Source of the DNA: CALDSL01 sp039810245
GTDB taxonomy: Bacteria; Chloroflexota; Anaerolineae; Anaerolineales; Anaerolineaceae
Assembly: GCA_039810245.1 (NCBI GenBank)
Contig: JBDHWQ010000012.1
Span: 39,320 to 103,319 of the forward strand
Direction of reading: 5' to 3'
DNA length: 64,000 nucleotides
Position numbers and translations under genes: made by a program. The notes beneath the pieces were generated by a model. That model worked only from the letters and a program-made list of their open reading frames with translations, did not search any database and was not told the DNA's origin. Each line of letters opens with the position of its first letter. The stretch's first letter is position 1. Positions 43,401 to 52,466 of the stretch are shown here, in pieces.

Positions 43401-44853
43401 TGCATTCCAACCCGGTGAAACGCTTACGCCGGATGTGCTTCTGGAGCGTTATGCGATCAAGCCCACCTACCGCGCGCTGATGGTGCGCTGGCTGCGCCAC
43501 CTGGCGGGCTGCGGCTGGCTGCAATCTGCCGGCGAGGGCGCGTATGCCAGCCGCACAGGATTGCAGCCTCGCCCGTTAGAAGCGCTGCGCGCCGCGGCCG
43601 AAACTGCCATGGCCGGGTCTGAGGTGGTGACCGAATACCTGGTCGACTGCGGCTCGCGCCTGGCCAGCATTATCACCGGCCACGAAAGCCCGCTGGAAAT
43701 GATGTTCCCCGGTGGTTCGATGCAGCGCGCCGAAGGAGTGTATCAAAACTGGGCCCACGCGCGTTATTTCAACCAGATAGTGGGCGCAGCCGTGCAGGCC
43801 GCCGCTCACGCGAATCCCGGCAGCACCCTGCGCGTGCTGGAACTGGGTGCAGGAACCGGGGCTACAACCGCTTCTGTGCTGCCGCTGCTGCCCGCGGCCA
43901 ATACTGCTTACTACTTTACCGACGTGACCGATCTATTTCTTAACCTCGCGCGCGAGAAATTCTCCGCCTACCCCTTCGTGCAGTACGGTCTGTACGACGC
44001 CGAAAAAAGCGGCTTCGAACAGGGCTATGGCCGCGCGCAGTTTGACATCGTGCTGGCGGCGAACGTGATCCATGCCACGCGCAGCCTGCAGGATACCCTG
44101 CGCAAAACCCAGGAGATGCTGGCTCCGGGTGGCATGCTGGTGCTGTTTGAAGCCACCACACATATGCCCTGGTATGACGTGACCACCGGGCTGATCGAAG
44201 GCTGGCAGAGCTTTGGTGACGATCTGCGCGCCGACAGCCCGCTGCTGGCACCCGATCAGTGGCGGCAGGTGCTGGCCGAATCCGGTTTTGAAGACGTGTC
44301 CATCCACCCACAATCGGGCAGCCCGGCCGAAATTCTGGGCGAATCGGTAATCCTGGCGCGCCCTGCGCGCGACGCCGTGGCAGAGAGCGCCGCGATCAGC
44401 CTGAGCGCCGCGAGTGAGGAGCACGCTGTAGAGGCTGCGCCGGCCACCCCGGCTGATGATCTGCTGGCACGGCTGCGCGAGGCCCTGACAGACGAGCGCC
44501 GCGAAATCCTGCTGGATGTGGTGCGCGGCCACGTGATGAACGTGCTGCGCCTGAGTGCGGACGAAGCCCCCGACCGCAAGGCGCGCCTGATGGACATCGG
44601 CGTCGATTCGCTCATGGCGGTGGAATTACGCGGTCGCCTGAGCCTGGGCTTGAAGCTGGAGCGCAAACTGCCCGCCACGCTGATCTTTGACTATCCGACC
44701 ATTGAAGCAATCACCGATTATCTGCTGCGTGAAGTGCTGGTCTTTGCCCCGGCCGCAGACGCGCAGCCTGCCACCTCTTCCACCGCCATCGAAGATCTGA
44801 CCGATGAACAGGTGGAAGCCATGCTGCTGGCCAAACTGAAGAAGATGCAATGA
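40459..44853 (+). CDS. Type I PKS module M3: KS-AT-cMT-ACP
   Basis: This 1464-residue protein has an N-terminal docking helix (PIKRALLEIRDLRARL). KS Cys207; AT Ser666 (GHSLGE). The AT is of a second type, with FTGHG (His572 where Gln is usual) and RAAHS (His769). A C-methyltransferase follows at ~970-1300: SAM loop LELGAGTGATT near 1128-1138 and AANVIHAT. ACP Ser1384 is in GVDSL. There is no KR, DH or ER, so an alpha-methyl-beta-keto unit is expected. I choose ATG 40459, preceded by AGGTG, over the GTG at 40450 that directly abuts the M2 stop. The C-terminus is a docking helix (DEQVEAMLLAKLKK), and its stop shares ATGA with the M4 start. Confidence 0.94.
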   Translation: MTADPSSPELSPIKRALLEIRDLRARLAEVEYAQFEPVAIVGLGLRIPGGVDDAGSYWRLLRDGVDAITGIPPTRWSLEQFYDEDVSKPGKMTTRFGAFLDDVDRFDAAFFGISPREATSMDPQQRLLLETTWEAIENAGQSPEKLLGTQTGVFIGISNNDYFRMVIKDLEKIDTYAVTGGMFSVASGRIAYLLGLRGPALSIDTACSSSLVAVHLACQSLRKKETDMALVGGVNLILTPEANINFSKAGMMAADGRCKTFDARADGYVRGEGCVVVVLKRLADAQAARDHILAVIRGSATNQDGRSNGLTAPSGPSQEAVIRSALRSAGVQPHQVNYVETHGTGTSLGDPIEVDALGAVYSQERDPANPLHIGSVKTNVGHLEAAAGLAGLVKVALALHHQEIPPHLHFETPNPHISWADYLLDVPTRRTPWLPLDGRRIGAVSSFGFSGTNAHIILEEAPAPLPAADAEPLPRLVTLSARSAPSLRALAEKFREFLDGPSLSAAQFATLARVSGVGRSHYAHRLALSSASGEHLRDLLAGFLDGKQPAGAWNGQVESSEPPAVAFLFTGHGSHYVNMGRALYDTQPVFREVIDRCDTLLRSRLPRPLLEVLYPDAAPGSAEYQQVVDCLNDMTYGQPAMFALEVALAALWRSWGVIPAAVAGHSLGEYAAAVTAGVVSLEDGLALIAERGRLMQQLPEDGLMVTVFAEEENVVKAIAPYATQVAIAAVNSPETMVISGQREAVMAAVDALSAQGVRTKILNISRAAHSPMVEPMVAGMARAVSGVQFAIPEVEFFSAVSGQVESEAVAQPAYWPRHLRQTVRFGAAVESMYDAGYRVFLEIGPHPTLINLGQRTLVDDPRVVWLPSLSNKVADREQMLESAARLYVAGGSLDWDGLHGAPLMDKIPLPTYPWERKSYWWKTTERPASPVTPRFESASAAAERQSRLAPLDLGLERFSARWDALNTLAAAYMNNALYELGAFQPGETLTPDVLLERYAIKPTYRALMVRWLRHLAGCGWLQSAGEGAYASRTGLQPRPLEALRAAAETAMAGSEVVTEYLVDCGSRLASIITGHESPLEMMFPGGSMQRAEGVYQNWAHARYFNQIVGAAVQAAAHANPGSTLRVLELGAGTGATTASVLPLLPAANTAYYFTDVTDLFLNLAREKFSAYPFVQYGLYDAEKSGFEQGYGRAQFDIVLAANVIHATRSLQDTLRKTQEMLAPGGMLVLFEATTHMPWYDVTTGLIEGWQSFGDDLRADSPLLAPDQWRQVLAESGFEDVSIHPQSGSPAEILGESVILARPARDAVAESAAISLSAASEEHAVEAAPATPADDLLARLREALTDERREILLDVVRGHVMNVLRLSADEAPDRKARLMDIGVDSLMAVELRGRLSLGLKLERKLPATLIFDYPTIEAITDYLLREVLVFAPAADAQPATSSTAIEDLTDEQVEAMLLAKLKKMQ

Positions 44854-47800
44854 GCGAAAACCTGTCTCCCCTCAAGCAAGCTTTCCTGGCGATCGAAGAG
44901 CTCCAGGCCAAACTGGAAGCCGCGGAAAAAAGCGCGCGCCAGGTCAACACCCCTATCGCGGTGATTGGGGTTGGCTGCCGGCTGCCCGGCGGCGCCAACG
45001 ACCCGCAAAGCTTCTGGAATAATCTCAAAGATGGCGTGGACGCGGTGCGCGATGTGCCACCGGGCCGCTGGGACGTAGACGCGGTCTACGATCCAGACCC
45101 GGACGCACCCGGCAAGAGCTACATCCGCCAGGCGGGCTTTCTGGAGCAGATAGACCAGTTTGACCCGCAGTTCTTTGGCATATCTCCGCGCGAGGCGCAT
45201 TCGATGGACCCGCAGCAGCGCCTGGTGTTGGAAGTGGCCTGGGAAGCGCTGGAAAACGCCGCTATTAACCCGGCATCGCTGCACGGCAGCCGCACCGGGG
45301 TCTTTGTGGGCATTGCCAGCTTTGATTACGCCAGTATTTTCCTCAAGGCCAACGACCCAACTGTGCTGGATACGTATTACAGCTCGGGCATCTCACACAG
45401 CATTGCCTCAGGCCGGCTTTCCTACGTGCTCGGGCTGCAGGGGCCCAGCGTTTCCGTGGATACGGCCTGCTCGTCCTCGCTGGTGGCCACCCACCTGGCG
45501 GTGCAAAGCCTGCGCACCGGTGACTGCGACCTGGCGCTATCCGCGGGCGTCAACCTGATTTTACTACCGGATAACCAGATCACCTTCTCGCGGCTGCGCA
45601 TGCTCTCCACTGACGGTCGCTGCCACACCTTTGACGCCGCTGCCGACGGCTTTGGCGATGGCGAAGGCTGCGGCGTGGTGGTGCTCAAGCGCCTGCCCGA
45701 TGCGCTGCGCGACGGCGACCGCATCCTGGCCGTTATCCGTGGCTCGGCCGCTAACCAGGATGGCGCGTCCAGCGGGCTGACCGCCCCCAACGGCCCTTCA
45801 CAGGAGATCGTGATCCGCACTGCGCTGGCCAATGCTGGCGTGCAGCCGTCGGAAGTTGGCTACGTGGAAGCGCACGGAACCGGCACCTCGTTGGGCGACC
45901 CGATCGAAGTGCGCGCGCTGGGCAACGTTCTGCGCCAGGGCCGCCCCGCCGGGCAACCATTCTACCTGGGCTCGGTCAAAACCAACCTCGGTCATCTGGA
46001 AGCGGGCGCAGGCATCACCAGCCTGATCAAAACCGTGCTGATGCTCCAGCATGGACAGATCCCGCCACACCTGCACTTCCATACCCCCAACCCGATGATC
46101 GAATGGGACGAAATCCCGGCTGTGATCCCCACCCAACTGACCGGCTGGCCGCAGCACTACGCGCGGCGTATTGCCGGGGTGAGCGCGTTCGGGTTCAGCG
46201 GCACCAACGCCCACCTGGTGTTGGAAGCTCCGCCCCCAATGCCGCAGCCTGATTCGAGCACAACGAGAGAACGCCCGCTGCATTTGCTCACACTTTCCGG
46301 GCGTACATCTGCCGCGCTGAATGACCTGGCTGCGCGCTACCGCGTGGCCCTGGCACCCGGCGGCGAATCCCTGGCCAATATTGCCTTTAGCGCCAATACC
46401 GGGCGTGCCCCGCTGGCGCAGCGCCTGGCGGTAATCGCCGCGAGCGCCGAAGCCGCCGGTGAAAAGCTGGAGGTATTTCTGGCCGGCGATGACGCGCCCG
46501 GGCTGACCGCCGGCGCGCTGGAACGCAGCGACCCGCCCAAAGTGGCCTTCCTGTTCACCGGGCAGGGCGCCCAGTACACCGGCATGGGCCGCCAGCTTTA
46601 TGACAGCCAGCCTACCTTCCGCGCCGCGCTCGACCGCTGCGAAACCATTTATCGCGCGCTCACTGGCGAATCGCTGCTGGATGTAATCTACCCGCCCTCC
46701 GGCAGCGACCCGGCCAACCGCGTGGACCAGACTGCCATCACCCAACCGGCGCTGTTCGCCATTGAGTGGGCGCTGGCACAGGTGTGGATGAGCTGGGGCG
46801 TGCAGCCCGCGGCGGTGCTGGGTCATAGCCTGGGCGAATACGTGGCCGCGGTGTTGGCCGGCGTGTTCAGCCTGGAAGACGGCATGAAGCTGATTACCGC
46901 GCGCGGCCGGTTGATGGGCGCTCTGCCCGCCGGTGGCGCGATGGCGGCCGTGTTCGCCAGCCTGGAGCAGGTGCAGGCAGCGCTTCAGGGCCAGACTGGG
47001 GTTTCGATTGGCGCGGTCAATGGGCTGGACAGCACCGTCATCTCTGGCGATGCTGATGCGGTGCGCGCTATGCAAGAGCAGTTTGCCGCGCAGGGCATCA
47101 AGTCCAAGGCTCTTAACGTCAGTCACGCTTTCCACTCACACCGCGTCGAGCCGATGCTGGCCGAGTTTGAGCGCGTGGCCGCCACGGTCGCGTATAACAA
47201 CCCGAAAATTCGCCTGGTGTCCGACGTGACCGGCGAGTTTGCGCGCGGTGGGCAGGTCTCCAACCCGCGTTACTGGGTGGAACACGTGCGCCAGCCGGTG
47301 CAGTTCCTCGGCATGGTGCAAACGCTCTACCGCGAGGGATACGACGTATGGGTCGAGATCGGCCCCAATCCCACGCTGGCCGGCATGGGCCAGCGCATCC
47401 TGGCCGACGCGCAGCGCCCGCTGACGTGGGCCACGTCGCTCAAGCAGAACCAGGATGACTGGTCACAGCTCCTTGGCGGTGTGGCGCGCGTCTGGTGCGC
47501 CGGCGTGGCCGTAGATTGGACCGCGTTTGACGCCCCCTACTCGCGCCGCAAGCTGGCGCTGCCCACCTATCCGTTCCAGCGCGCGCGCTACTGGGTGAAT
47601 TTTGAGCCCAAAGCCCCGCCTGCTGGCCGCGCGCGGAACGTGGCAACCCTGGCACACCCGCTGCTGGGTGAGCGGCTACGCTCGCCGGCCAGGACCATTA
47701 CCTACCAGAACTGGCTGTCCGCGGATCAATTCTCATACCTGAATGATCACCGCGTCGATGGCAGCGCAATGCTGCCCGGCACGGCATACATCGAATGCGC

Positions 47801-50800
47801 GCTGGCGGCCGGGGAGCTGTTCTTCCAGGGCGCGCCGGTGCGCGTCGAAGACCTGACCATCCACACCGCGTTGCGCGTAGCGGATGGCGAGCAGCGGCTG
47901 TTGCAGGCTATCCTCACCCCTGGTGAGCCGGGTGAGGCGCAACTGGATATCTATACCCAGGCTGGAGAAGATGATCCCTGGACGCTGCACGCTTCGGCGC
48001 GGCTGCGCCAGGCTGCGCCTGCCATCCCTCAGGCGCCAGAAACGTTGGAAAGCATCCAGGCGCGCTGCGCTGCTGCGCGCAGCGCGGACGAGCATTATGC
48101 CGGGTTATCCGCCAGCGGCCTGGCTTTTGGCGAAAGCCTCAAGGGCGTGCGCGACGTATGGCGTCGCGATGGTGAAGCCCTGGGGCGCATTGCGCCTACC
48201 GCGGCCGTGGAAAAGGAAATCGGCTACCGGCTGCACCCGGCGCTGCTGGACGCGCACCTGCAGGTGATGGCCGCCGCGCTGCCTGACGGCGCCGACCTCT
48301 ACCTGCCCTTCAATTACGGCGCGGTCGAACACTTCGCGCAGGGCCTGCCCATCTGGAGCCACGCGCGCGTAGAGCGCAGCAGCGCGGACATTGCGCGCGC
48401 CGAAGTGGACCTGTTGGATGAGGGCGGCCAGCTGCTGGCGCGGCTGAGTGCCATCACGCTCAAGCGCGCTCAGCGTAACACAGACCCCTATGAAAGCTGG
48501 CTGTACCGGGTGGCATGGAAACCCGTACCCGCCCTGCCCGCCCAGGGGGCGCAGTCCGCCGCGCCCGCGGCGCTGGCCGCCGGGCTGGAGCCGCGTCTTC
48601 TGCACCTGTACCAGCAGCATCACCTGGATGAATATGTGACCGATCTGCTGCCCGAGTTCGACCGCCTGGCGCGCATCTACATCGTCAACGCGCTGCTTAA
48701 GCTGGGCTGGCGGCCCGTGGTAGGAGAGCGATTTACCGCCGATGCGCTGGCCGAACGCTTGAAAATTATCCCACAGCATCGCCGGCTGGTGGCCTACCTG
48801 CTGCGTATCCTGCGCGAAGACGGCATCATCCGACCGCTGGCGGGCGATGAATGGGAAGTGCTGGACGCCCCGCGCGCCGAAGACGCACGCGCGCTGTACC
48901 AGTCGTTGCGCACCGTCTTCCCTGAATACGAAGGCGAGCTGGAGATCACCGAGCGCTGCGGCGCGGCGCTGGCGGAATGCCTGAACGGCACGGCGGACCC
49001 GCTGCATCTGCTTTTCCCTGGCGGTAGTCTGGACACCGCCGAGAAGATTTACCAGAAATCGCCATCCGCGCTGACCTATAACGGGCTGATGGGCGAGCTG
49101 GTAGGAACGTTGGTCGCCCAATCGCCGAATAAGAATCTGCGCGTGCTGGAGATCGGCGCGGGCACGGGTGGCACCACCAGCTTTGCGCTGCCGCAGCTCC
49201 CTGCCGGGACAACCGAATACACCTTCACCGATATTTCCCCGCATTTTACGGCCAAGGCGCGCCAGAAATTCAGCGCCTACCCCTTTGTGCGCTTCCAGCC
49301 ACTGGACATCGAAAAAGATCCGGCGGCGCAGAACCTGGACGGCCAGCAGTTCGACCTGATCATCGCTGCTAACGTGATCCATGCCACGCAGGACCTGCGC
49401 ACCACGCTGGCGCACGTGCGCAAACTGCTGGCTCCGGGTGGCGTGTTCGCCATGCTGGAAGTCACCGGCCCGCAGCGCTGGGTGGATATCACCTTTGGCC
49501 TGACCGATGGCTGGTGGCGCTTTAGCGATAAAGACCTGCGCCCCGGTTACCCGCTGCTCAGCCGTCCGCAGTGGATTGCGCTGCTGCAATCCGCGGGCTT
49601 CGAGACCGCCGATTGTATCCCGCAGGTGGGCAGCGCCGCCGAAAAGAGCACGCTGGAGCAGGCTGTGATCATCGCCCACGCCCCGGCCGCGGCGATAGAA
49701 AGCAGCCCACAGTGGTTGATCATCGCGGATGCCCAGGATGCAATGGCCGGCGCGCTGGAAGAACGGCTGCCGGCAGCGCTGCTGACCGGGCTGGACGATC
49801 TGCCCGCGCAGCTCGACACCACTCCAGCCGAAAATGTGCTCTACCTCGCTCCAGTCCCCGCGACCGATGATGCGCTGGCTCCTGAGCCTGTCGAAGGGCT
49901 GCTGGCAGTGTCCCAGGCACTGGTGAGCCGCGCGCGAGACGCCGCGCCGCGCCTGTGGGTTGTCACCCGCGGCGCGCAGCCGGCCGGCCGACTGGTCGAC
50001 CCCGACCCGGCGCAGGCTGCCCTGTGGGGCTTCTGCAAGAGCCTGGCACTGGAACACCCCGAGCTGCGCTGCACGCGGATCGACCTCGACCCGGCGGATG
50101 CCGGCGCGATGGAAACGCTGCTGGCCGAGTTGAGCCGTCCGGCGAACGAGCCTCAGCCCGAAGATGAAGTGGCATACCGCGGCGGGCAGCGCCTGGCCGC
50201 GCGGCTGGAGCCGTACACGCCGCCGGCGGAATGCCGCGAGCGCAGGGCGCTGGCCGTCATGCAAACCGGCGAGCTGGATACGCTCGCCTGGCAGCCTGCC
50301 GCGCGCCGCGCTCCCGGGCCAGGCGAGGTGGAAATCGCGGTGCAGGCCAGTGGTCTGAATTTCAAGGATGTGATGATCGCATTGGGCATGGCTGCCGATG
50401 CGCCGCTGGGGATGGAATGCGCTGGCGTGGTCAGCGCGGTGGGCGCAGATGTGACCCACCTGCAGCCCGGCGATCCGGTAATGGCCGTCGCCGCGGGCAG
50501 CTTCAGCACGTATGTGACCGCTCCAGCCGCCTTCGCCGCGCGCATCCCGGCTGCGCTCAGCGTGCAGCAGGCCGCCACCAGCCTGATCGCCTATATCACC
50601 GCCAGCTACGCGCTCAACACCCTGGGCGGACTGCGCGCCGGCCAGCGCGTGCTGATCCACAGCGGCGCGGGCGGCGTAGGGCTGGCCGCCATCCGCCTGG
50701 CGCAGCGCGCCGGCGCGGAAATCTTTGCCAGCGCCGGCAGCCCGGAAAAACGCGCTTACCTTGCATCGCTGGGCGTGCCGCATGTGCTCAATTCGCGCTC

Positions 50801-52466
50801 GCTGGAATTTGCCGCCGAGGTGCAGCGTATCACCGCCGGCCGCGGCGTGGATCTTCTGCTCAATTCGCTGGCCGGCGATTTTATCCCCGCCGGGTTAAGC
50901 ATTGTCGTGCCGGGTGGGCACTTCCTGGAAATTGGCAAGAGCGGGCTGCTCACACCGGAAGAAGCTGCGCAGCGCTGCCCGGACATCCACTATCACGTGA
51001 TTGACTGGTCGGAGCAGATGCGCGACGACCCGGCGCTGATCAGCGCGCTCCTCAATGAGATCGTTGGCAGTCTGGCCACCGGCGCGCTTGCGCCGCTGCC
51101 GGTGCGCGCCTTTGCCGCGGATGATGCCGTGGCCGCGTTCCGCTATATGCAGGCCGCGCGCCACACCGGCAAGATCGTCCTGCAGCAGCCGGGCACAAGC
51201 GCCCTGCCGCTGGTGCGCCCGGACGCTGCCTACCTGGTGACCGGTGGGCTGCGCGGGCTGGGCCTGCTCAGCGCGCACTGGCTGGCCGATCAGGGCGCGC
51301 GCGCGCTGGCGCTGATGGGCCGCAGCGCCCCCACGGAGGAAAGCCTGTCTGCGCTGCGTGAGCTGGAAGCGCGCGGCGTGCACGTGAAGGTGATCTTGGG
51401 CGACGTTTCGGCGGAAGCCGATGTGCGCCGCGCGTTGGAAGATATCCGGCGCGAGCTGCCGCCGCTGCGCGGCATCATCCACTCCGCCGGGCAGCTGGAC
51501 GACGCCGCGTTGATCAACCAGACATGGGAACGTTTTACCAATGTGATCGGCCCCAAAGCCACCGGTGCGGCGCTGCTGCACCGCCTGAGCGCCGGCTGCC
51601 CGCTGGACTTCTTCGTAGCCTACTCATCCATTGCCTCGGTGTTCGGATCGCAGGGGCAGTCCAATCACGCCGCCGCCAATGCCGGCATGGACGCTGTGAT
51701 GCAGCATCGCCATGCCCATGGCCTGCCCGCGTTGAGCATCAACTGGGGCGTGTGGGCAGAGGTAGGTATCGCTGCCGGGCTGGGCATGGTAGAGCGCGGC
51801 GCAGAGCAGGGCATCCACAGTATCCGCCCCGCAGACGGCCTCGCGCTGCTCGAGCGGCTGATGCGCGCCCCGGAAACGCAGGTGACCGTCAACCCGGTGG
51901 ACTGGCCACAGTTCTTGCAGCGCTACGGCGAGCGCCCGCCCGCCCTGCTGCGCGAGATCGCCACCCATACGGCGCGCGCTGCCACCCAATCGACGAAAAC
52001 CGCCAAAGACGCGCAGCCGGCGCAGGCGAAAACTCCGTCGCAGCCCGAATTCCTGCGCCAGCTCGAAGAAACCCCTACCGATCGCAAACCCGGCGTGCTG
52101 CTGGCCTTTGTGCAGAAGCAGGCCGCGCGCGTGCTGGGGCTGGATGTGAGCGCTGTAGGCGAGCATACACCACTCAACGAAATGGGTCTCGACTCGCTGA
52201 TGGCGGTCGAGCTGCGCAACCTGCTGGGTAAAGCCCTCGACCTGAAGCGTCCGCTGCCGGTGACGATGGTCTTCGATTACCCCACCATCACTGCTATGCG
52301 TGACTACCTTGCACGCGAGGTGCTGCACCTGGCCGATACCCCGCCCGCGACTGCCGAGAAACCGGCCGCCGGGCAGGCAGCCGTGCTGGAAAGCATCGAA
52401 GACCTCTCGGACGATGATGTTGACCGCATGCTCGCCGAAATGAATAAGGGGAAGAAACAACCATGA
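44850..52466 (+). CDS. Type I PKS module M4: KS-AT-DH-cMT-ER-KR-ACP
   Basis: This 2538-residue protein is the most complete module. KS Cys207; AT Ser660 with HAFH at 759-762 (malonyl). DH His967 (HRVDGSAMLP) and Asp1134. The cMT SAM loop EIGAGTGGTT starts near 1434. ER GAGGVGLAAIR follows Ser1938; its LGMAADAP segment lacks the Tyr that favours 2S methyl in studied ERs, hinting at a 2R branch. ACP Ser2449. The KR is atypical: the nucleotide loop reads TGGLRGLG (Arg2135) and the catalytic Tyr position is His2273 (SNHAAAN), while Ser2260 remains. The N-terminus has a docking helix (SPLKQAFLAIEELQAKLE); the C-terminus (DDDVDRMLAEM) differs from the other modules. Predicted unit: methyl-branched, fully reduced if the KR works. 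Confidence 0.95.
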   Translation: MSENLSPLKQAFLAIEELQAKLEAAEKSARQVNTPIAVIGVGCRLPGGANDPQSFWNNLKDGVDAVRDVPPGRWDVDAVYDPDPDAPGKSYIRQAGFLEQIDQFDPQFFGISPREAHSMDPQQRLVLEVAWEALENAAINPASLHGSRTGVFVGIASFDYASIFLKANDPTVLDTYYSSGISHSIASGRLSYVLGLQGPSVSVDTACSSSLVATHLAVQSLRTGDCDLALSAGVNLILLPDNQITFSRLRMLSTDGRCHTFDAAADGFGDGEGCGVVVLKRLPDALRDGDRILAVIRGSAANQDGASSGLTAPNGPSQEIVIRTALANAGVQPSEVGYVEAHGTGTSLGDPIEVRALGNVLRQGRPAGQPFYLGSVKTNLGHLEAGAGITSLIKTVLMLQHGQIPPHLHFHTPNPMIEWDEIPAVIPTQLTGWPQHYARRIAGVSAFGFSGTNAHLVLEAPPPMPQPDSSTTRERPLHLLTLSGRTSAALNDLAARYRVALAPGGESLANIAFSANTGRAPLAQRLAVIAASAEAAGEKLEVFLAGDDAPGLTAGALERSDPPKVAFLFTGQGAQYTGMGRQLYDSQPTFRAALDRCETIYRALTGESLLDVIYPPSGSDPANRVDQTAITQPALFAIEWALAQVWMSWGVQPAAVLGHSLGEYVAAVLAGVFSLEDGMKLITARGRLMGALPAGGAMAAVFASLEQVQAALQGQTGVSIGAVNGLDSTVISGDADAVRAMQEQFAAQGIKSKALNVSHAFHSHRVEPMLAEFERVAATVAYNNPKIRLVSDVTGEFARGGQVSNPRYWVEHVRQPVQFLGMVQTLYREGYDVWVEIGPNPTLAGMGQRILADAQRPLTWATSLKQNQDDWSQLLGGVARVWCAGVAVDWTAFDAPYSRRKLALPTYPFQRARYWVNFEPKAPPAGRARNVATLAHPLLGERLRSPARTITYQNWLSADQFSYLNDHRVDGSAMLPGTAYIECALAAGELFFQGAPVRVEDLTIHTALRVADGEQRLLQAILTPGEPGEAQLDIYTQAGEDDPWTLHASARLRQAAPAIPQAPETLESIQARCAAARSADEHYAGLSASGLAFGESLKGVRDVWRRDGEALGRIAPTAAVEKEIGYRLHPALLDAHLQVMAAALPDGADLYLPFNYGAVEHFAQGLPIWSHARVERSSADIARAEVDLLDEGGQLLARLSAITLKRAQRNTDPYESWLYRVAWKPVPALPAQGAQSAAPAALAAGLEPRLLHLYQQHHLDEYVTDLLPEFDRLARIYIVNALLKLGWRPVVGERFTADALAERLKIIPQHRRLVAYLLRILREDGIIRPLAGDEWEVLDAPRAEDARALYQSLRTVFPEYEGELEITERCGAALAECLNGTADPLHLLFPGGSLDTAEKIYQKSPSALTYNGLMGELVGTLVAQSPNKNLRVLEIGAGTGGTTSFALPQLPAGTTEYTFTDISPHFTAKARQKFSAYPFVRFQPLDIEKDPAAQNLDGQQFDLIIAANVIHATQDLRTTLAHVRKLLAPGGVFAMLEVTGPQRWVDITFGLTDGWWRFSDKDLRPGYPLLSRPQWIALLQSAGFETADCIPQVGSAAEKSTLEQAVIIAHAPAAAIESSPQWLIIADAQDAMAGALEERLPAALLTGLDDLPAQLDTTPAENVLYLAPVPATDDALAPEPVEGLLAVSQALVSRARDAAPRLWVVTRGAQPAGRLVDPDPAQAALWGFCKSLALEHPELRCTRIDLDPADAGAMETLLAELSRPANEPQPEDEVAYRGGQRLAARLEPYTPPAECRERRALAVMQTGELDTLAWQPAARRAPGPGEVEIAVQASGLNFKDVMIALGMAADAPLGMECAGVVSAVGADVTHLQPGDPVMAVAAGSFSTYVTAPAAFAARIPAALSVQQAATSLIAYITASYALNTLGGLRAGQRVLIHSGAGGVGLAAIRLAQRAGAEIFASAGSPEKRAYLASLGVPHVLNSRSLEFAAEVQRITAGRGVDLLLNSLAGDFIPAGLSIVVPGGHFLEIGKSGLLTPEEAAQRCPDIHYHVIDWSEQMRDDPALISALLNEIVGSLATGALAPLPVRAFAADDAVAAFRYMQAARHTGKIVLQQPGTSALPLVRPDAAYLVTGGLRGLGLLSAHWLADQGARALALMGRSAPTEESLSALRELEARGVHVKVILGDVSAEADVRRALEDIRRELPPLRGIIHSAGQLDDAALINQTWERFTNVIGPKATGAALLHRLSAGCPLDFFVAYSSIASVFGSQGQSNHAAANAGMDAVMQHRHAHGLPALSINWGVWAEVGIAAGLGMVERGAEQGIHSIRPADGLALLERLMRAPETQVTVNPVDWPQFLQRYGERPPALLREIATHTARAATQSTKTAKDAQPAQAKTPSQPEFLRQLEETPTDRKPGVLLAFVQKQAARVLGLDVSAVGEHTPLNEMGLDSLMAVELRNLLGKALDLKRPLPVTMVFDYPTITAMRDYLAREVLHLADTPPATAEKPAAGQAAVLESIEDLSDDDVDRMLAEMNKGKKQP

